A stretch of DNA of 64,000 nucleotides from the NCBI RefSeq assembly GCF_963854185.1, contig NC_085016.1:27352123-27416122 (forward strand), read 5' to 3'. This document shows, piece after piece, positions 13,801-23,800 of the stretch (position 1 is the stretch's first letter; each line of letters begins with the position of its first letter). Position numbers and translations under genes: made by a program. This DNA is from Sardina pilchardus. Lineage: Eukaryota; Chordata; Actinopteri; Clupeiformes; Clupeidae. Under the pieces are notes generated by a model. That model searched no databases and had not been told where the DNA came from. It saw nothing but the letters and a program-made list of their open reading frames with translations.

Positions 13801-16800
13801 AATAACTGGACGGGTCCCTCAGAGCGTCGTCGTAAAACTCCCCCTTTAGCTTGATGCTGAGCTCCACTATGTGCTCTCCCATTGGTCTGATAGGCCTGGC
13901 CACGATGTCATCAATTTCGTTGGTGATCTGGATTGGTCAAAATCAGAATTGTAGTGAGAGTGAGCCAAATATTTGGCAGAATATCTGCATTTTTGTCTTG
14001 AAATAGTAAGCTTACTACTAATGTGTCTGTTAAATTAATAATGTGTAAATGCTACCAACTATGTTCTGCTTACCATATTTTCATCCTCTGGTATGATTTC
14101 TTCCACAGGTGCTTCAGTTGTTGTTGTGGTGGTGGGTTCCTCAGTGATCTCCTCCACAGACTCTATAGTTTGAGGTGGTTCCTCCTCCACTGAAATGTCT
14201 TCTATGTCTTCTTGGACTATAACTTCTTCAGATTCTGGAGCTTCTGTTTCCGACTCTGCTACAGTGTCAGATCCATCCTCCTCAGGTGCATCACCAGTTA
14301 CCACAATCTCAGGTAGGTCATCAACCTCAGCCGTATCTTCCTCTGTGGCATCCTCGGGTGAATCCTCCTCAGTCATGTCTGGTATTACTTCGTCTACAGC
14401 AGTCTCACCTGTGTCTTCAACCACTGACTCCTCAGAAGGTGCATCTTCAGGTGTGTGTGAGGCAGCATCCTCATCCTCATCTGCTGCCGCCTCTTCAGCC
14501 TCTGGTAGTTCTTCTTCTGATGTTTCCACTGCTGCTGTGTCAGGTATGACTTCCTCTTCAGTGACTTCAGGTGTGACCTCTTCCGGGGCTTCAGATGTGA
14601 CCTCTTCTGGGGCTGTGTCTTCAGTTTCCACCAGCGATGGAGCATCTTCATCAGCAGTCTCTGATATCTCCTCTTCGTGGCTCTCAGGGGTGATGTCTTC
14701 AGGCGTTTCCTCAGTTTCTTGAGTCTCCTCGACAACATCAGATTCAGCCTCTACAGGTGTTTCCTCTGCAGGTGTATGAGCCTCCTCCTCTGTGGGCAGT
14801 TCTTCTGAAGGTGCAACATCATCTTGTTCTTCTTCTACGGCTACTTCCGGTAAGTCTTCTTCAATAGGCACAACCTCCTCAGGTGATATCTCCTCAGGGA
14901 CAGCTTCCTCAGGTAATTCTTCTGTTACAGACTCTTCAGGTTCTTCAACATCAGCTACAGTCTCTTCAGGTTCTTCAATCTCCTCTGGTAATGCTTCCTC
15001 AGGCAATTCTGACTCAATTACAATTTCTTCAACTGTCTCCTCTGAAGGCAGCACTTCCTCAATTGTTACCTCTTCTCCTTCATCAGGTGATTCTTCTATT
15101 GCCACATCCTCTTCAGGTGAAACATCAGCAGGGGTGTCCTCCTCATGTATGTCTTCTGTAGGCTCTGCTGTTTCCTCCTCAGCCTCAACAATGACCTCGC
15201 CAACCTCTGGGGCGTCGTCTGCACCCTCAGAATCTGCTTCCTCAGCTGTCTCCAACAAGCCTATATCTTCATCAGAGACCTCCTCTGAGACCTCTTCGCC
15301 ACCTGTCTCTGTGTCCTCCGGTATTTCCTCGCTTACCTCTTCCTCAGGGGCTTTCGCAGTGACATCTGGGACGACCTCCTCTACAGCATCCTCAGCTTCC
15401 TCTGAGATATACACCGGGCTTATCTCCTCGACAGCAGCTTGCTCAACAGCCTCCTCTGTGGTCTCGGGACTTATCTCATCGGCGTCCTCAGGTGTTTCAT
15501 GGAGATCAGTGGCAGCAATAGGCCACTCACTGACCTCCTCTGCTGCAGGCTCTGGAGTGGCCTGCTCTACTTCTGTCTCCTCAGGGAGATCTGGAGCATT
15601 GTCCCCTTCATGGTCTGTCACCACCATCTGTATATCTGTAAAGGAAGAGGCTAAAAATTACAGTCTTTGTTTTTAATATTCAACACAACTGCACAATTGC
15701 TTCCCTAAGACATTAAAGACTATTTCAGGTGCACACTTTTTTATAGTAACACTATACTACTATACTTATACTACTATAGGGAGCACAGGTTAACCTTAAC
15801 TAATCAATATCTTATTAATCAATAGTCAAAAGTACGGATCTATACAGAGAGTAGACTCCTAATACACTGTCTAAATATAAGACTTATGTGTCAATAACCT
15901 CAAGACCAATTAGTTGCTTATTACGTTTTTACCAACAATAAATTACCTAGCCTACTTAGTAAAATGAATAAACTGTTGGATAAAGATGTGATAAAAGTGT
16001 AATGAGTCTTAAAACCTTACTTATCACTAATACCTGTAAATTATCAATGGTTTATGGCTAACGTTCTCTAAACTAAAGTGTTACCACTTTTGTTTATTGC
16101 AATATGTATTCTTAAATGCACTACAACAAGCATTCAAAGAGCATTCAGGTCTTTGCCTGGTGAGGCCCGGGCTTCTGATCCTGCTCACTGACACCAGTGA
16201 GTGATATCACTAAGATGGATTAGGAGCTATTCTGAGAATAATGTGTGTGATTAGCCTTCAGCAGGAAATCTGTTGCTAAGGCTATCTGCAACAGCATTAA
16301 AGAATGACACAAAAATGCCACACATCTGTAATAGTGTTTCTAGTTTCAGAGGGGAAAAAACAAAAACGACTTACCTTCTAAAGTTGAGGTCTGGATGGTT
16401 TCCTCATTTGGAGAAGCAGTTGAGTCTGGTCTGCACAGATGTAACATGAGAGAGCTCAGTTAGTGCAAATGTTCAAAATTACAACTGCCTCCAGAGCAAA
16501 ATGGTTCAGAAACAGGTGGGTTTTTTTTCAGTTCTGTTGTCTCGACCCTCAAGAGAAACAAACTGATAGCAGAATGGTTTGGGTTCTGCTGGCATGCAAT
16601 TAAAGTGAAGCACCCCTGATGCATTCGACAGTAAAAGGAAGCTACATGCAGATGCTAGCTGTGACTATTAGCAACCAACAAGATGTTGGTGGAGCTTGGG
16701 GAGACTTGTGTCTACACAGCATAGAGGTTCTACAGAGCCTTGATGCAACCATGAGGGTCCAGAGGCCTACCTGCACGTGTCATGCCAGGAGCTGAAGGGC

Positions 16801-17031
16801 TCACTGAAGCCGATGGTGCAGAGGACCAGGAAAATACCAGACGTGAATACAAGAATTTTCTCAAATCGTATCAGAAATGTTACTTTTTGGACTAAGTGTG
16901 TTGTTTGACAATGTTGAAAGGTTTTGTGTGAGGGCATTTGTTTTCAAGTGAATGTATTCTGAAAGTCGATGCATACACTGACAGGTTCTATATGATTAAT
17001 TCAGGTAATTGAATTTGATAAATCATATATT

Positions 17032-17067
<36 letters not shown>

Positions 17068-17934
17068 CTACTGTATACAAGTGTGTAAATGCGGTCAAGT
17101 ACTACTGTAGGATAGCCTTCATTTTGTTATTTCTGGGTGTAACAGAATACAAGACAAATGGGGGGAAATACAAGAGTATGCTGTTTTTAAAAAAGGTTCT
17201 GGCAAAGGTTCCTAAATTTATCCCTGCCTGAGAATTCATATTTGGTGCCAAGCAGAACGTGCTCATTTTCAAACAACCCAACACCGAGAGACGTATGGTT
17301 CTTTATTTCTCAGAGAAGTTGTCATTGGCACCAAAAGAGAATTTTCCGATGGGGACAGGTCAGGACACTTTTTCTGCTATGAGAGTGTTCATATTGTAAC
17401 AGGCATGCTCTACTCCACATTGCCCCTCTTTGTCTCTCTTGAACAGAGGGAATCAAGGATATATTCATAACAACTGAAATCTAGCACTGAACACTCACCT
17501 ATTGGATGAAGCCATTAACACTCTCTGAAAGAACATAAAAAGGGAAAAGAAAATGGATATAGATGTGAGTTGGTATGTAACCCAAAATGAACACAGATAA
17601 TACACCACACTCAAGACATCTGGAAATGTTCTGTAAAACCCATGGGTTTATCTTTGAGGCTATAAGCAATTCTTTTCGCTTACGTTTTGCACAAGGGTGA
17701 GATGCTCCTCGGTCTGGCTGAAACTTCTGCCAATATCAAACACACTGGCGCTGCCATCTTGGCATCTGTCCATCCAGACCTGGTATTCATCTCGCTCTGG
17801 CAGACGGTCCCAGAAGATCTTGAAGGCCTCCCACACAGTCTCCTGACACACTGCAGAAAAAAAAGTTTCACACACATGCACACAAAACCACACAAACACA
17901 CACACACACGCACACACGCACGCATGCATGCAAG

Positions 17935-17969
<35 letters not shown>

Positions 17970-20345
17970 ACGCACACGGACACATACATACGCAACACAT
18001 ACACAATGTTTCTTATTCACATTAAAGTGTCAACAACATGAATTCAGCTGGACCTCACTTCTAAATCTCAGACAGCTGTGCAGCAGCTACCATTCTCAAA
18101 TAACCTGACATGAATTTGCATTACATTCCCCCATGTATCTCTGCTCCACATGGTGCATGGTGTTAGTGTTTCACATTTTGAACGCATGGCATTTTTCAAT
18201 ATGCTACTATCACATGCCTTGCTGTGATGTATTTATCGTCTCACACTTTTCACGTTTGGACAGTGTGTTTACCAGTTTGTTAACCCTGTCTATACACACT
18301 GCAAAGGGTCATTATGAAGCATTTCAAGTGACATTGCTATGCATCATTTGCAAAGTAGCTAACTCAGTCCTGTCTGGCACAGAAACATATTGACACATTG
18401 GAAAAAGAGCAGTTCTCTTCGAAAAGTGAGACTGTGATGGATACCCATGACCTGAAAGTAACTGTTGAGCCATAACACCATGGCAGAGTCAGGCGAAGCT
18501 GAAGTGGAATTTGACATCTCTCGACCCATCAGCACAGATGGATATCCAGAGAAAAAAAAATAAAAAAAACAGCAATAACGGACACAATAATGGAAAGATT
18601 CTTGATCCCTGCACGCGTCATATATTCCAGACAGGGATTGGATTCTCAGCTTGGACGCAAATTGATATTTAGACATGTGTTACTCCTCATTCTCTCTCAA
18701 TGTAGCCTGTCTCTGGAAAAATAAATAACTGGAGGGACATTAACCCTTGACGATTTTCAACACCGGTGAACATTCTCCCTCTCGACAGGCCACATCTGCA
18801 CGGTGAACTCGGGAGGCCCGAAAGACTAACCAGAAGCCCACTCGCAAGGAGCACTGGGTCTCATATTTTCCTGGCACCTCAGCCCATCTGATCAATGTCT
18901 ACTGCGCCACTATTACAGAATGCTCTTATTAAAAAAGCAGCTCAACCTAGAGAACCATTAGGCAGTCATCAGCTTGGCTTTGTGAAAGAGCCCTCAGATT
19001 CTCATACGAAGCCTCAATTCTATTTTTATTATTTTATTGTTTTCGTTTCTGAAACCATATCGAACATTTAACACAAGCATTAAACAGCAGGCTTTTTAGG
19101 CCTTGTGAAACATTGTGAAAATATAAAAGTAATATAATAACAGCACATTAATATGCAGTAATAATATCATAGCATAGCAAAGTACACAGAACTATTTTAA
19201 TCAGTTTTGTATTTAACTATCTGTAACCTGTAAACTCTGCATGTGTATGAGTGTTCCAACAGCCTTTTATATTAGCGCACCAACTAAGGAGCTAGTTTTG
19301 GAGGAGGTTAGTGTGTGCATAGGGTCACTCTAAGGTCTGGGCCTGTGGTTATCCCAGCCTGCTGCCGGGGGCTTGCTAAGCCTCCACGGGCGTAGCGACA
19401 CGTGCAGGGCAGGCGTAGGCTGAAATCTCGTGCCGGATCCGTTCAGACTGACGGGCGGCTCAGCCTCAGGCTCAGGCAGGTGTGACTCTGACAGCCCCCG
19501 CTGACAGGTTGTAAGCGGCCACCTGAGGGTCGGCTCACGGGGACGCCAGTCTAATGCTTTAGCGCGCCTACGCTGTAAAATGCTAACAGCTGGTCTTTAG
19601 AAATGTGGTCAATACTTTTCTTTTGATATCTGATTAAATCTTATTCATCTTTGACAATTGAAAGTTGAAATGTCAAAGAAGATGTGGTTGATAAGTAATT
19701 GTAGGTTGCCTAATTTTTGCCCTGTTTTTTTTACTTTTCCAAAGTGATGGAAGTATTAGCATTTGTGATCCATGTCTACTAGCCTTTGAAAGATTATCAG
19801 GATATTGTAAATTATGCAAAAACAATGTAAAAAAAAGAAAGTCAAATTGTGAGGGGGGAAAAATCACTTTTTAAACAAAGCCATCTTCTAAACTGTGATA
19901 AAGAAAAAGAGATCTGCCAACACAACAGCTTACCTCTTAGGTGAAAGTAGCTCAGGTGATTATCTATTACTTGCTGAACGGTTTCTTGAGAACAAAGTTT
20001 AACTCCATTAGGGAACAATATATCTCGTTTTCTTCGGGATAATGCCCCTCTCTCCTGATATGTATGGGCCTTTGAGATTGACTGAGTCAATAAAGCTCGA
20101 GTGGTATCCAAAGAGTTTGCCTGGTCATATCTCCGCAACAAAGTGTCCACGTGAAATCCAGCCGAGGCATCTGAAAACAGGAAAGGAAAAGTGAGATGCT
20201 GCTCAGACTCCACATGGTTTGGTTCGATTCGATGATACAGGTGAGAGTGTGGCAATCGGTACCTACCTGTGACGATGTAAAAGACTCCTGTTAAAACCAC
20301 CACCATCAAAATCCAAGAAACGCATCTCCATAGAAGGCCTGGCAT
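727..20345 (-). CDS. impg2: Interphotoreceptor matrix proteoglycan 2 (3'-incomplete)
   Basis: Photoreceptor-associated type I membrane proteoglycan of the interphotoreceptor matrix, anchoring matrix around cone and rod segments. Sixteen coding exons, all GT-AG with compatible phases: 20267-20345, 19934-20170, 17684-17850, 17499-17524, 16375-16430, 14074-15635, 13766-13927, 12514-12572, 12350-12370, 10628-10881, 10267-10322, 6790-8352, 5725-5944, 3719-3929, 3241-3429, 727-928. They join into 1,688 codons; mammalian IMPG2 is about 1,240 residues. Order: signal peptide, conserved N-terminal region, polyacidic block, SEA-1, second acidic/mucin-like region with Ser-Gly sites, SEA-2, two EGF-like modules, one membrane span, cytoplasmic tail. 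The last coding exon (about 30 residues in mammals) lies left of base 1. Teleosts have impg2a and impg2b; I cannot tell which this is. The two smallest exons before the acidic block are less certain than the rest. Confidence 0.93.
929..3240. other. impg2 intron, mostly unique sequence
   Basis: Contains a (CA)n at about 1059-1175 and a small direct repeat of a GATAGATAGAATGGTCTGGGTT-like phrase at 1680-1740. The remainder (2300-3060) is AT-rich. No exon, RNA gene or mobile element recognised. Confidence 0.6.
3241..3429 (-). CDS. impg2: impg2 exon 15: end of EGF-2 and membrane span
   Basis: Completes the second EGF module, then encodes one hydrophobic stretch of about 24 residues (roughly 1580-1603, VVGIAIASVAGFLLVASGVV plus four) followed by basic and then acidic residues (ARTLRDDYDKDD). 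This is a stop-transfer arrangement, giving a type I topology. Confidence 0.94.
3719..3929 (-). CDS. impg2: impg2 exon 14: EGF-like modules
   Basis: Encodes residues 1488-1558: one full EGF-like module (DPCKFQACNEYSRC ... CVCDPGYF) and most of a second (CQSICDLQEDFCQNDGKCDI). The remaining cysteines (CRCRVGENWW..RC) come from the next exon. Cysteine spacing matches the juxtamembrane tandem EGF modules of IMPG2. Confidence 0.95.
4560..4893 (+). mobile_element. 3' fragment of an L2-type retroelement
   Basis: Ends GAAAGGTGCTATATAAAAAA followed by (TAT/ATT)n at 4860-4890, the same tail style as the LINE at 36290. The preceding 250 bases are C/T-rich without an open frame and look like a decayed 3' region. 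It lies in the impg2 intron between the SEA-2 and EGF exons. Confidence 0.55.
5725..5944 (-). CDS. impg2: impg2 exon 13: SEA-2 core with self-cleavage motif
   Basis: Encodes residues 1415-1487, nearly identical in order to mammalian IMPG2 (VPYLQSNLSNFENLEILNFR). Residues 1437-1441 read GSVVV, the consensus SEA autoproteolysis site between Gly and Ser, so the mature protein is probably a non-covalent heterodimer that sheds the matrix part. The exon closes with IDKYSLDVESG. Confidence 0.95.
6790..8352 (-). CDS. impg2: impg2 exon 12: mucin-like/chondroitin-sulfate region and start of SEA-2
   Basis: A 1,563-nt exon encodes residues 894-1414. Near its start, DDFGSGSGFSGDEQGPDVWP resembles the Ser-Gly-Ser-Gly motif followed by WPW in mammalian IMPG2, a candidate chondroitin-sulfate attachment site. 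The rest is acidic and rich in Thr, Pro and Ser. The last 37 codons begin SEA-2 (MVFFSLRVTNMRFSDDLFNK). Its acceptor is a CT-rich tract ending CTCTCCAG and its donor is GTAAGA. Confidence 0.92.
8353..10266. other. impg2 intron without recognisable features
   Basis: About 1.9 kb of unique AT-rich sequence between the mucin-like exon and the linker exon. No repeats of note and no open frame with recognisable similarity. Confidence 0.5.
10267..10322 (-). CDS. impg2: impg2 exon 11: linker after SEA-1
   Basis: A 56-nt exon between TTTTGCAG and GTGAGTG encodes VETLLPVRPTGRTIDSNDL. It joins the split codon of exon 10 to the phase-0 start of exon 12. Little can be said of its function; it connects SEA-1 to the mucin-like region. 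Confidence 0.85.
10628..13927 (-). CDS. impg2: impg2 exons 7-10: SEA-1 domain
   Basis: Exons 13766-13927, 12514-12572, 12350-12370 (21 nt) and 10628-10881 encode about residues 710-874. Recognisable SEA features are HIVELSIKLKGEFYDD, the FTQKIEDAFERLPGFKSV helix, VLEFR, and TVVYTITDFRNYITEAL. They follow the mammalian IMPG2 SEA-1 order closely. The 21-nt exon adds seven residues in phase 2-2 and could be skipped without changing frame. N-linked sequons NET and NTT are present in exon 10. Confidence 0.92.
13741..13765. repeat. (CCCAT)n abutting an impg2 donor site
   Basis: Four to five CCCAT units. On the coding strand the intron begins GTGGGA and runs straight into TGGGA repeats, so the microsatellite supplies the intronic part of the splice donor of exon 7. 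Confidence 0.9.
14074..15635 (-). CDS. impg2: impg2 exon 6: polyacidic block of about 520 residues
   Basis: One 1,562-nt exon, bounded by TTTACAG| and ATG|GTAAGC, encodes about residues 189-709. The sequence is built from degenerate Glu-Glu-Val/Ile/Thr-Pro runs (for example PEEISPEEVVPIEEDLPEV). I counted one Lys, no Arg and no Cys. It ends with a run of six Thr. There are no Ser-Gly dipeptides of the glycosaminoglycan type, unlike exon 12. In mammalian IMPG2 the corresponding position, just before SEA-1, is short. The exon is the sense strand: its reverse-complement Ser-rich open frames are a shadow of GAR/GYN codon use. In-frame splicing on both sides and 520 stop-free codons argue against a pseudo-exon. 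Confidence 0.88.
15745..16095. mobile_element. Possible non-autonomous DNA element
   Basis: AGTAACACT at 15749 is inverted as AGTGTTACC near 16077-16085, enclosing AT-rich non-coding sequence of a kind common in fish introns. The terminal repeat is short, so this is a weak call. It lies in the impg2 intron just upstream of the acidic exon. Confidence 0.35.
16375..17524 (-). CDS. impg2: impg2 exons 4-5: short linker exons
   Basis: Exon 4 (17499-17524, 26 nt) and exon 5 (16375-16430, 56 nt) have good acceptors (TTTCAG, TGTGCAG) and donors (GTGAGT, GTAAGT). Neither is a multiple of three, but together they carry the frame from exon 3 into the acidic exon. They encode a weakly conserved Ser/Thr-rich linker, about residues 162-188. 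The assignment rests on phase and splice consensus rather than protein similarity, so it is the least certain part of the model. Confidence 0.62.
17684..20170 (-). CDS. impg2: impg2 exons 2-3: conserved N-terminal region
   Basis: Exon 2 (19934-20170) and exon 3 (17684-17850) encode about residues 27-161. Exon 2 contains a basic cluster SRRKRD followed by ILFPNGVKLC, and exon 3 continues VCQETVWEAFKIFWDRLPER; both blocks are nearly invariant in IMPG1/IMPG2. RRKR before Asp looks like a furin-type site, which is also basic in the mammalian protein. The 1.8-kb intron between them contains a GC-rich stretch (about 19310-19570) in otherwise AT-rich DNA and no recognisable exon. Confidence 0.92.
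17880..17990. repeat. (CA)n/(CGCA)n microsatellite
   Basis: CA repeat with CGCA and GCATGCATG interruptions, 30 to 140 bases upstream (on the minus strand) of the impg2 exon 3 acceptor. Confidence 0.95.
20267..20345 (-). CDS. impg2: impg2 exon 1: signal peptide
   Basis: Encodes MPGLLWRCVSWILMVVVLTG plus six more residues, a short polar start followed by a hydrophobic core typical of a secretion signal. An in-frame ATG nine codons upstream (20370-20372) could also start translation; I prefer the inner one because it places the hydrophobic core closest to the N-terminus. The donor is ACAG|GTAGGT; the split codon G|AT joins exon 2 in frame. Confidence 0.75.
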
Positions 20346-20800
20346 TGTAGAGCTATACTCCAAAACACTCAATTCTCAGAAAGCTGCTATTTTACCTATA
20401 CCTTCTTCTTAGCTCTTTAATATAGTGTTGATAGGCAACTTCCCACACACAAAATTGCATGGCCCGGAAATCTATGTAAACCATATTACTTTTTATTCCA
20501 TTTCTTTTCAGGGGGTTGTCCCCTGTTTCCTAAGGGAAGCTCCTTCTCTTCTGAAGACAGCTCCAGTGCAGATAAGCAGATAGGACTTTACAGGATCTTT
20601 CTGCCCTCTAATCCTATTGGTTAAGCCCTTGAAGTGAGCCACTACAGAAGTCAGTGATATATTGTAATTGCCATCTTGAAACAACGAGCAGCTATAATGT
20701 CACTTAATTAGTGTTAAGTGACATTAGAATTATTATTGACATGACTCCAATAATTAAAAAATATAATGTGTCAGGTCAAGGATCTAATCCCTGCAACGTA
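20346..20800 (-). promoter_or_regulatory. impg2 proximal promoter with CRX/OTX-type sites
   Basis: On the coding strand a TATA-like TATATTAA lies at 20417-20424, about 70 bases before the preferred start. CCAAT lies at 20616-20620, and TAATCC motifs (bicoid-type core bound by CRX and OTX2) lie at 20609-20614 and 20785-20790. The arrangement fits a photoreceptor-restricted gene. The transcription start is inferred, not seen. Confidence 0.5.
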
Positions 20801-23800
20801 TGGCAGTCCATTATATGCTCATGATATCATGGATAATAGTTATATATAGAACAAATCTAGCACAGAAATAGCATTCCACTGATACTCTGTTTACAAGTTA
20901 CATGTCCCTATTTTTTTGTTTTCACTGTACATTATTACATTGATTAATAGTTGTAATTTCAATACACATTTAAGTTGACATATTAAATCACTTAAACTGT
21001 CATCACTTTGTTTTTCAGTTGTGTTGCATTAACCTACAGTATATCCCAGTCAGATAGGCCTAGTTATAATGGCAGTGACAGCAAGAGAACTGACACTTCC
21101 ACTAAAGCTGACAGCAGCACTCGCCATGGACAAGAGATACCATTCTGAATATCATCTCTGCAAAAGCAAAACCTGTCTACCACCAGAACCAAAATGCAGG
21201 TCAGGGTGACCGTCTGGTCTGTGGCGGCGAGTTTGTCCGAGTGAATGGCGTGCCACTGTAGTGGGGATTGATGCAGGGATATGTGTGTATCCTGACGCGC
21301 CAGGTCAGCTCAGCAGGTGCCAGGTGGTCTTTCACTGCGAACTAATCCGCTGAAATTCACTTTGACAGGGACCAGATTCCATCAGGAATGGGAGGTCAAG
21401 GTGCGAGTGTGAAAGGTCGGCAAGGTTTAGTCTTGGAATCACACCCACCATAATTTACTCTCTCTGCTGTTCCCGTTCTCTGTCTTTTTTTCTGATAGGA
21501 TGGGTCAGGAGTCTGATGAGATTCATATCTATTGAATGCCCATAAAACGTTGTATTTACAAAGCACGGGAATTGTATTTAAACAAAGCACAGGAAGTTAT
21601 CAACTTCTGAAACTAAAAGCATACTATTAGATCAATTGTCCTTAGAAACTCCAGACGGTGACAGATTGTCAGCTGTAAATGCTACTGTTCAACGTCTGTC
21701 TTGTAAGGGGTTTGAAATTTCGCCAAGACAAGTCAGTATGACAGGAGAGGTTGATCAGCATAGGTCAAACAAAAGCCCACTTCTGGTAACAGGCAATGCA
21801 AAACAGATCAGATTGTGAGGTAAGCATCTTTTCTATTCTTGTCTGGTTGAGTGTAGTAGGCCTATCTTCTTGGGTCTGTCTCGGCCTAATAATAAATAAG
21901 TCTGTAGTAATACTTGGCTTTAGACCAGGCCCCAGACAGACAACAGTGGAGTAATCCCCACCTCATGTGTTTAAAGTGAAAATCACAGGATAAGAGCTTA
22001 TAAACTGGGTATCTTTGGTCCAAGACTTACACACATCCAAGAGAAAAAAAATGTCTTCTAACCTTGGCAAGACCAGGTTTGTTGTGCAGGTAGCACAGCA
22101 GCTGTTGTCCTGTAAGTCGTGTTGGAGACGTCTTCACAGCTACTTCAATCATTGCGCTAATGAACTGTTTACTCAACTGAGAGAGTAACTGGAAAGCCAC
22201 TTAACAGATTTACCATCACAGAAAATGACTTAAAAACACACTTAATACATAAAAAAATAAAAACCACACACACACACTCGTGGGTATGCAATCATGTCAT
22301 GTGCATGTAATAATCACATGGCTGCAAAGATGGTCATTACTCAACTGCCTTCATAGTAGGCTAAACAAAACCAACAGTAACAGCAAAGGTTATGTTAGCA
22401 TGGTAACTAAAGTCTGGCATGTTAGCATGCTAACCTCATGGATCTGGATCACAAAGCCAAGGAGACCCGCTCAGGTTGGGGTTATTGCAAAGGGCAGCTT
22501 ACGGGGGAGACAGGAGGGTGGTCGGATCCCATCCTGGACAGAGTCTGTAAATCGCTCTAATCTTGCCGGCCGGTTCAGATTAGTCCAGACACAATCGCGG
22601 TTACCTCACTGCCCTTTGCCTCTGATAGCCAAGAGAGACCCGGCCCAGACTTTCAATGTCAGCTCCAATTAGTCCACACCAGCAACCACTTCTACTGCAC
22701 CAATGCTCCTTTAGTCTGTGATACTGTTTAACTGTGCTTACATTAGGCCACATTCAGGATTGGTTCACTGTTATTCATTACAGCACTTTACTGTATGCCA
22801 ATCAATGGAGGCAAATGGAACATTTTGCCTTGCATTACAGTTTTGAAACACCCAGAACAACAATGAAACAGTACCACTGAATGTTTTGGTATACTTGTTC
22901 TTCACACAGTCAGTGTGTCACAGTCAGTTCATCAGTTTGGGTTTCCTCTAACAAAAGGGTAGCTTGGGACTACCACTGCCAGTGGGCTGCTGTGAAATTT
23001 GGGATGATGTGTCAGAGACAAAAGGGAACCAGAATGGCGGTGAGGAAATGAGCATTCTTATGGAGGTAATGAGCCCAAAGCCCTTAAATCCACCACGGGA
23101 ATCCCTCTGCTAACCTCCAGATTAATCTCTCCGTCCACACATTTAAATTAATGACAGAGCAAGCGAATCATCCGGCACCCCCAACAAAATCCTCTTCTCT
23201 CTCTTCTTGCCACTGGTCCATATGCTCCAACTCTTTCACCAGGCTCCCCATTAACACCAGACTGTCCACAAATGATCCTCTTCTTCCTCCCCATTGACTA
23301 GGGCTAGACTAGGCTGAGGCTTGGCCACGGCAGGTGTCTACGTAAGGGGTTTGAGACCGATGAAGAGGGGCAGTGAACCCTCACCTTGAGAGGAAGTACA
23401 CTGGTGAAACTGAAGGAGAAGAGAAATGGGGCTCAGTTCAGAGAGGCAAGGAAGATGATATAAGAAAGACAAACAGTAAGAACCTAAATAACTAGATTAT
23501 TTTAGTTCTTAAACCAACAATGGCACAATTTGTATACCCCCTCAATAACTTTTGAATGTACTGGGTACATCTTTATTGTTACTTTCCATGGAAGTCTATC
23601 AGACTGCTCTGCAAGTTGTACATTTAGCCTAAATGGATGCATCGAAGAGTGAAAGGGGCCATTTTCCTGCATAGTAAGCTGAAGTGTAGTGCCAGGTGCT
23701 TTAGCCACACAGTGCCAATGGAAGTCAGTGTATAATCAAAATGAATCTGAAGCCATTATTTTAAGGCAAGATACTTCAACAAGACAAAATACTCGCCCAT

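Noticed and set aside
14195..15676. Long Ser-rich open frames on the plus strand
   Set aside because: They are the reverse complement of the Glu-rich impg2 exon, whose GAR codons give Ser/Leu-like codons and few stops; the minus frame has matching splice sites and domain context.
22280..22672. 130-codon plus-strand open frame in the impg2-senp7 spacer
   Set aside because: No recognisable similarity, no splice partners and biased only by chance; treated as non-coding.
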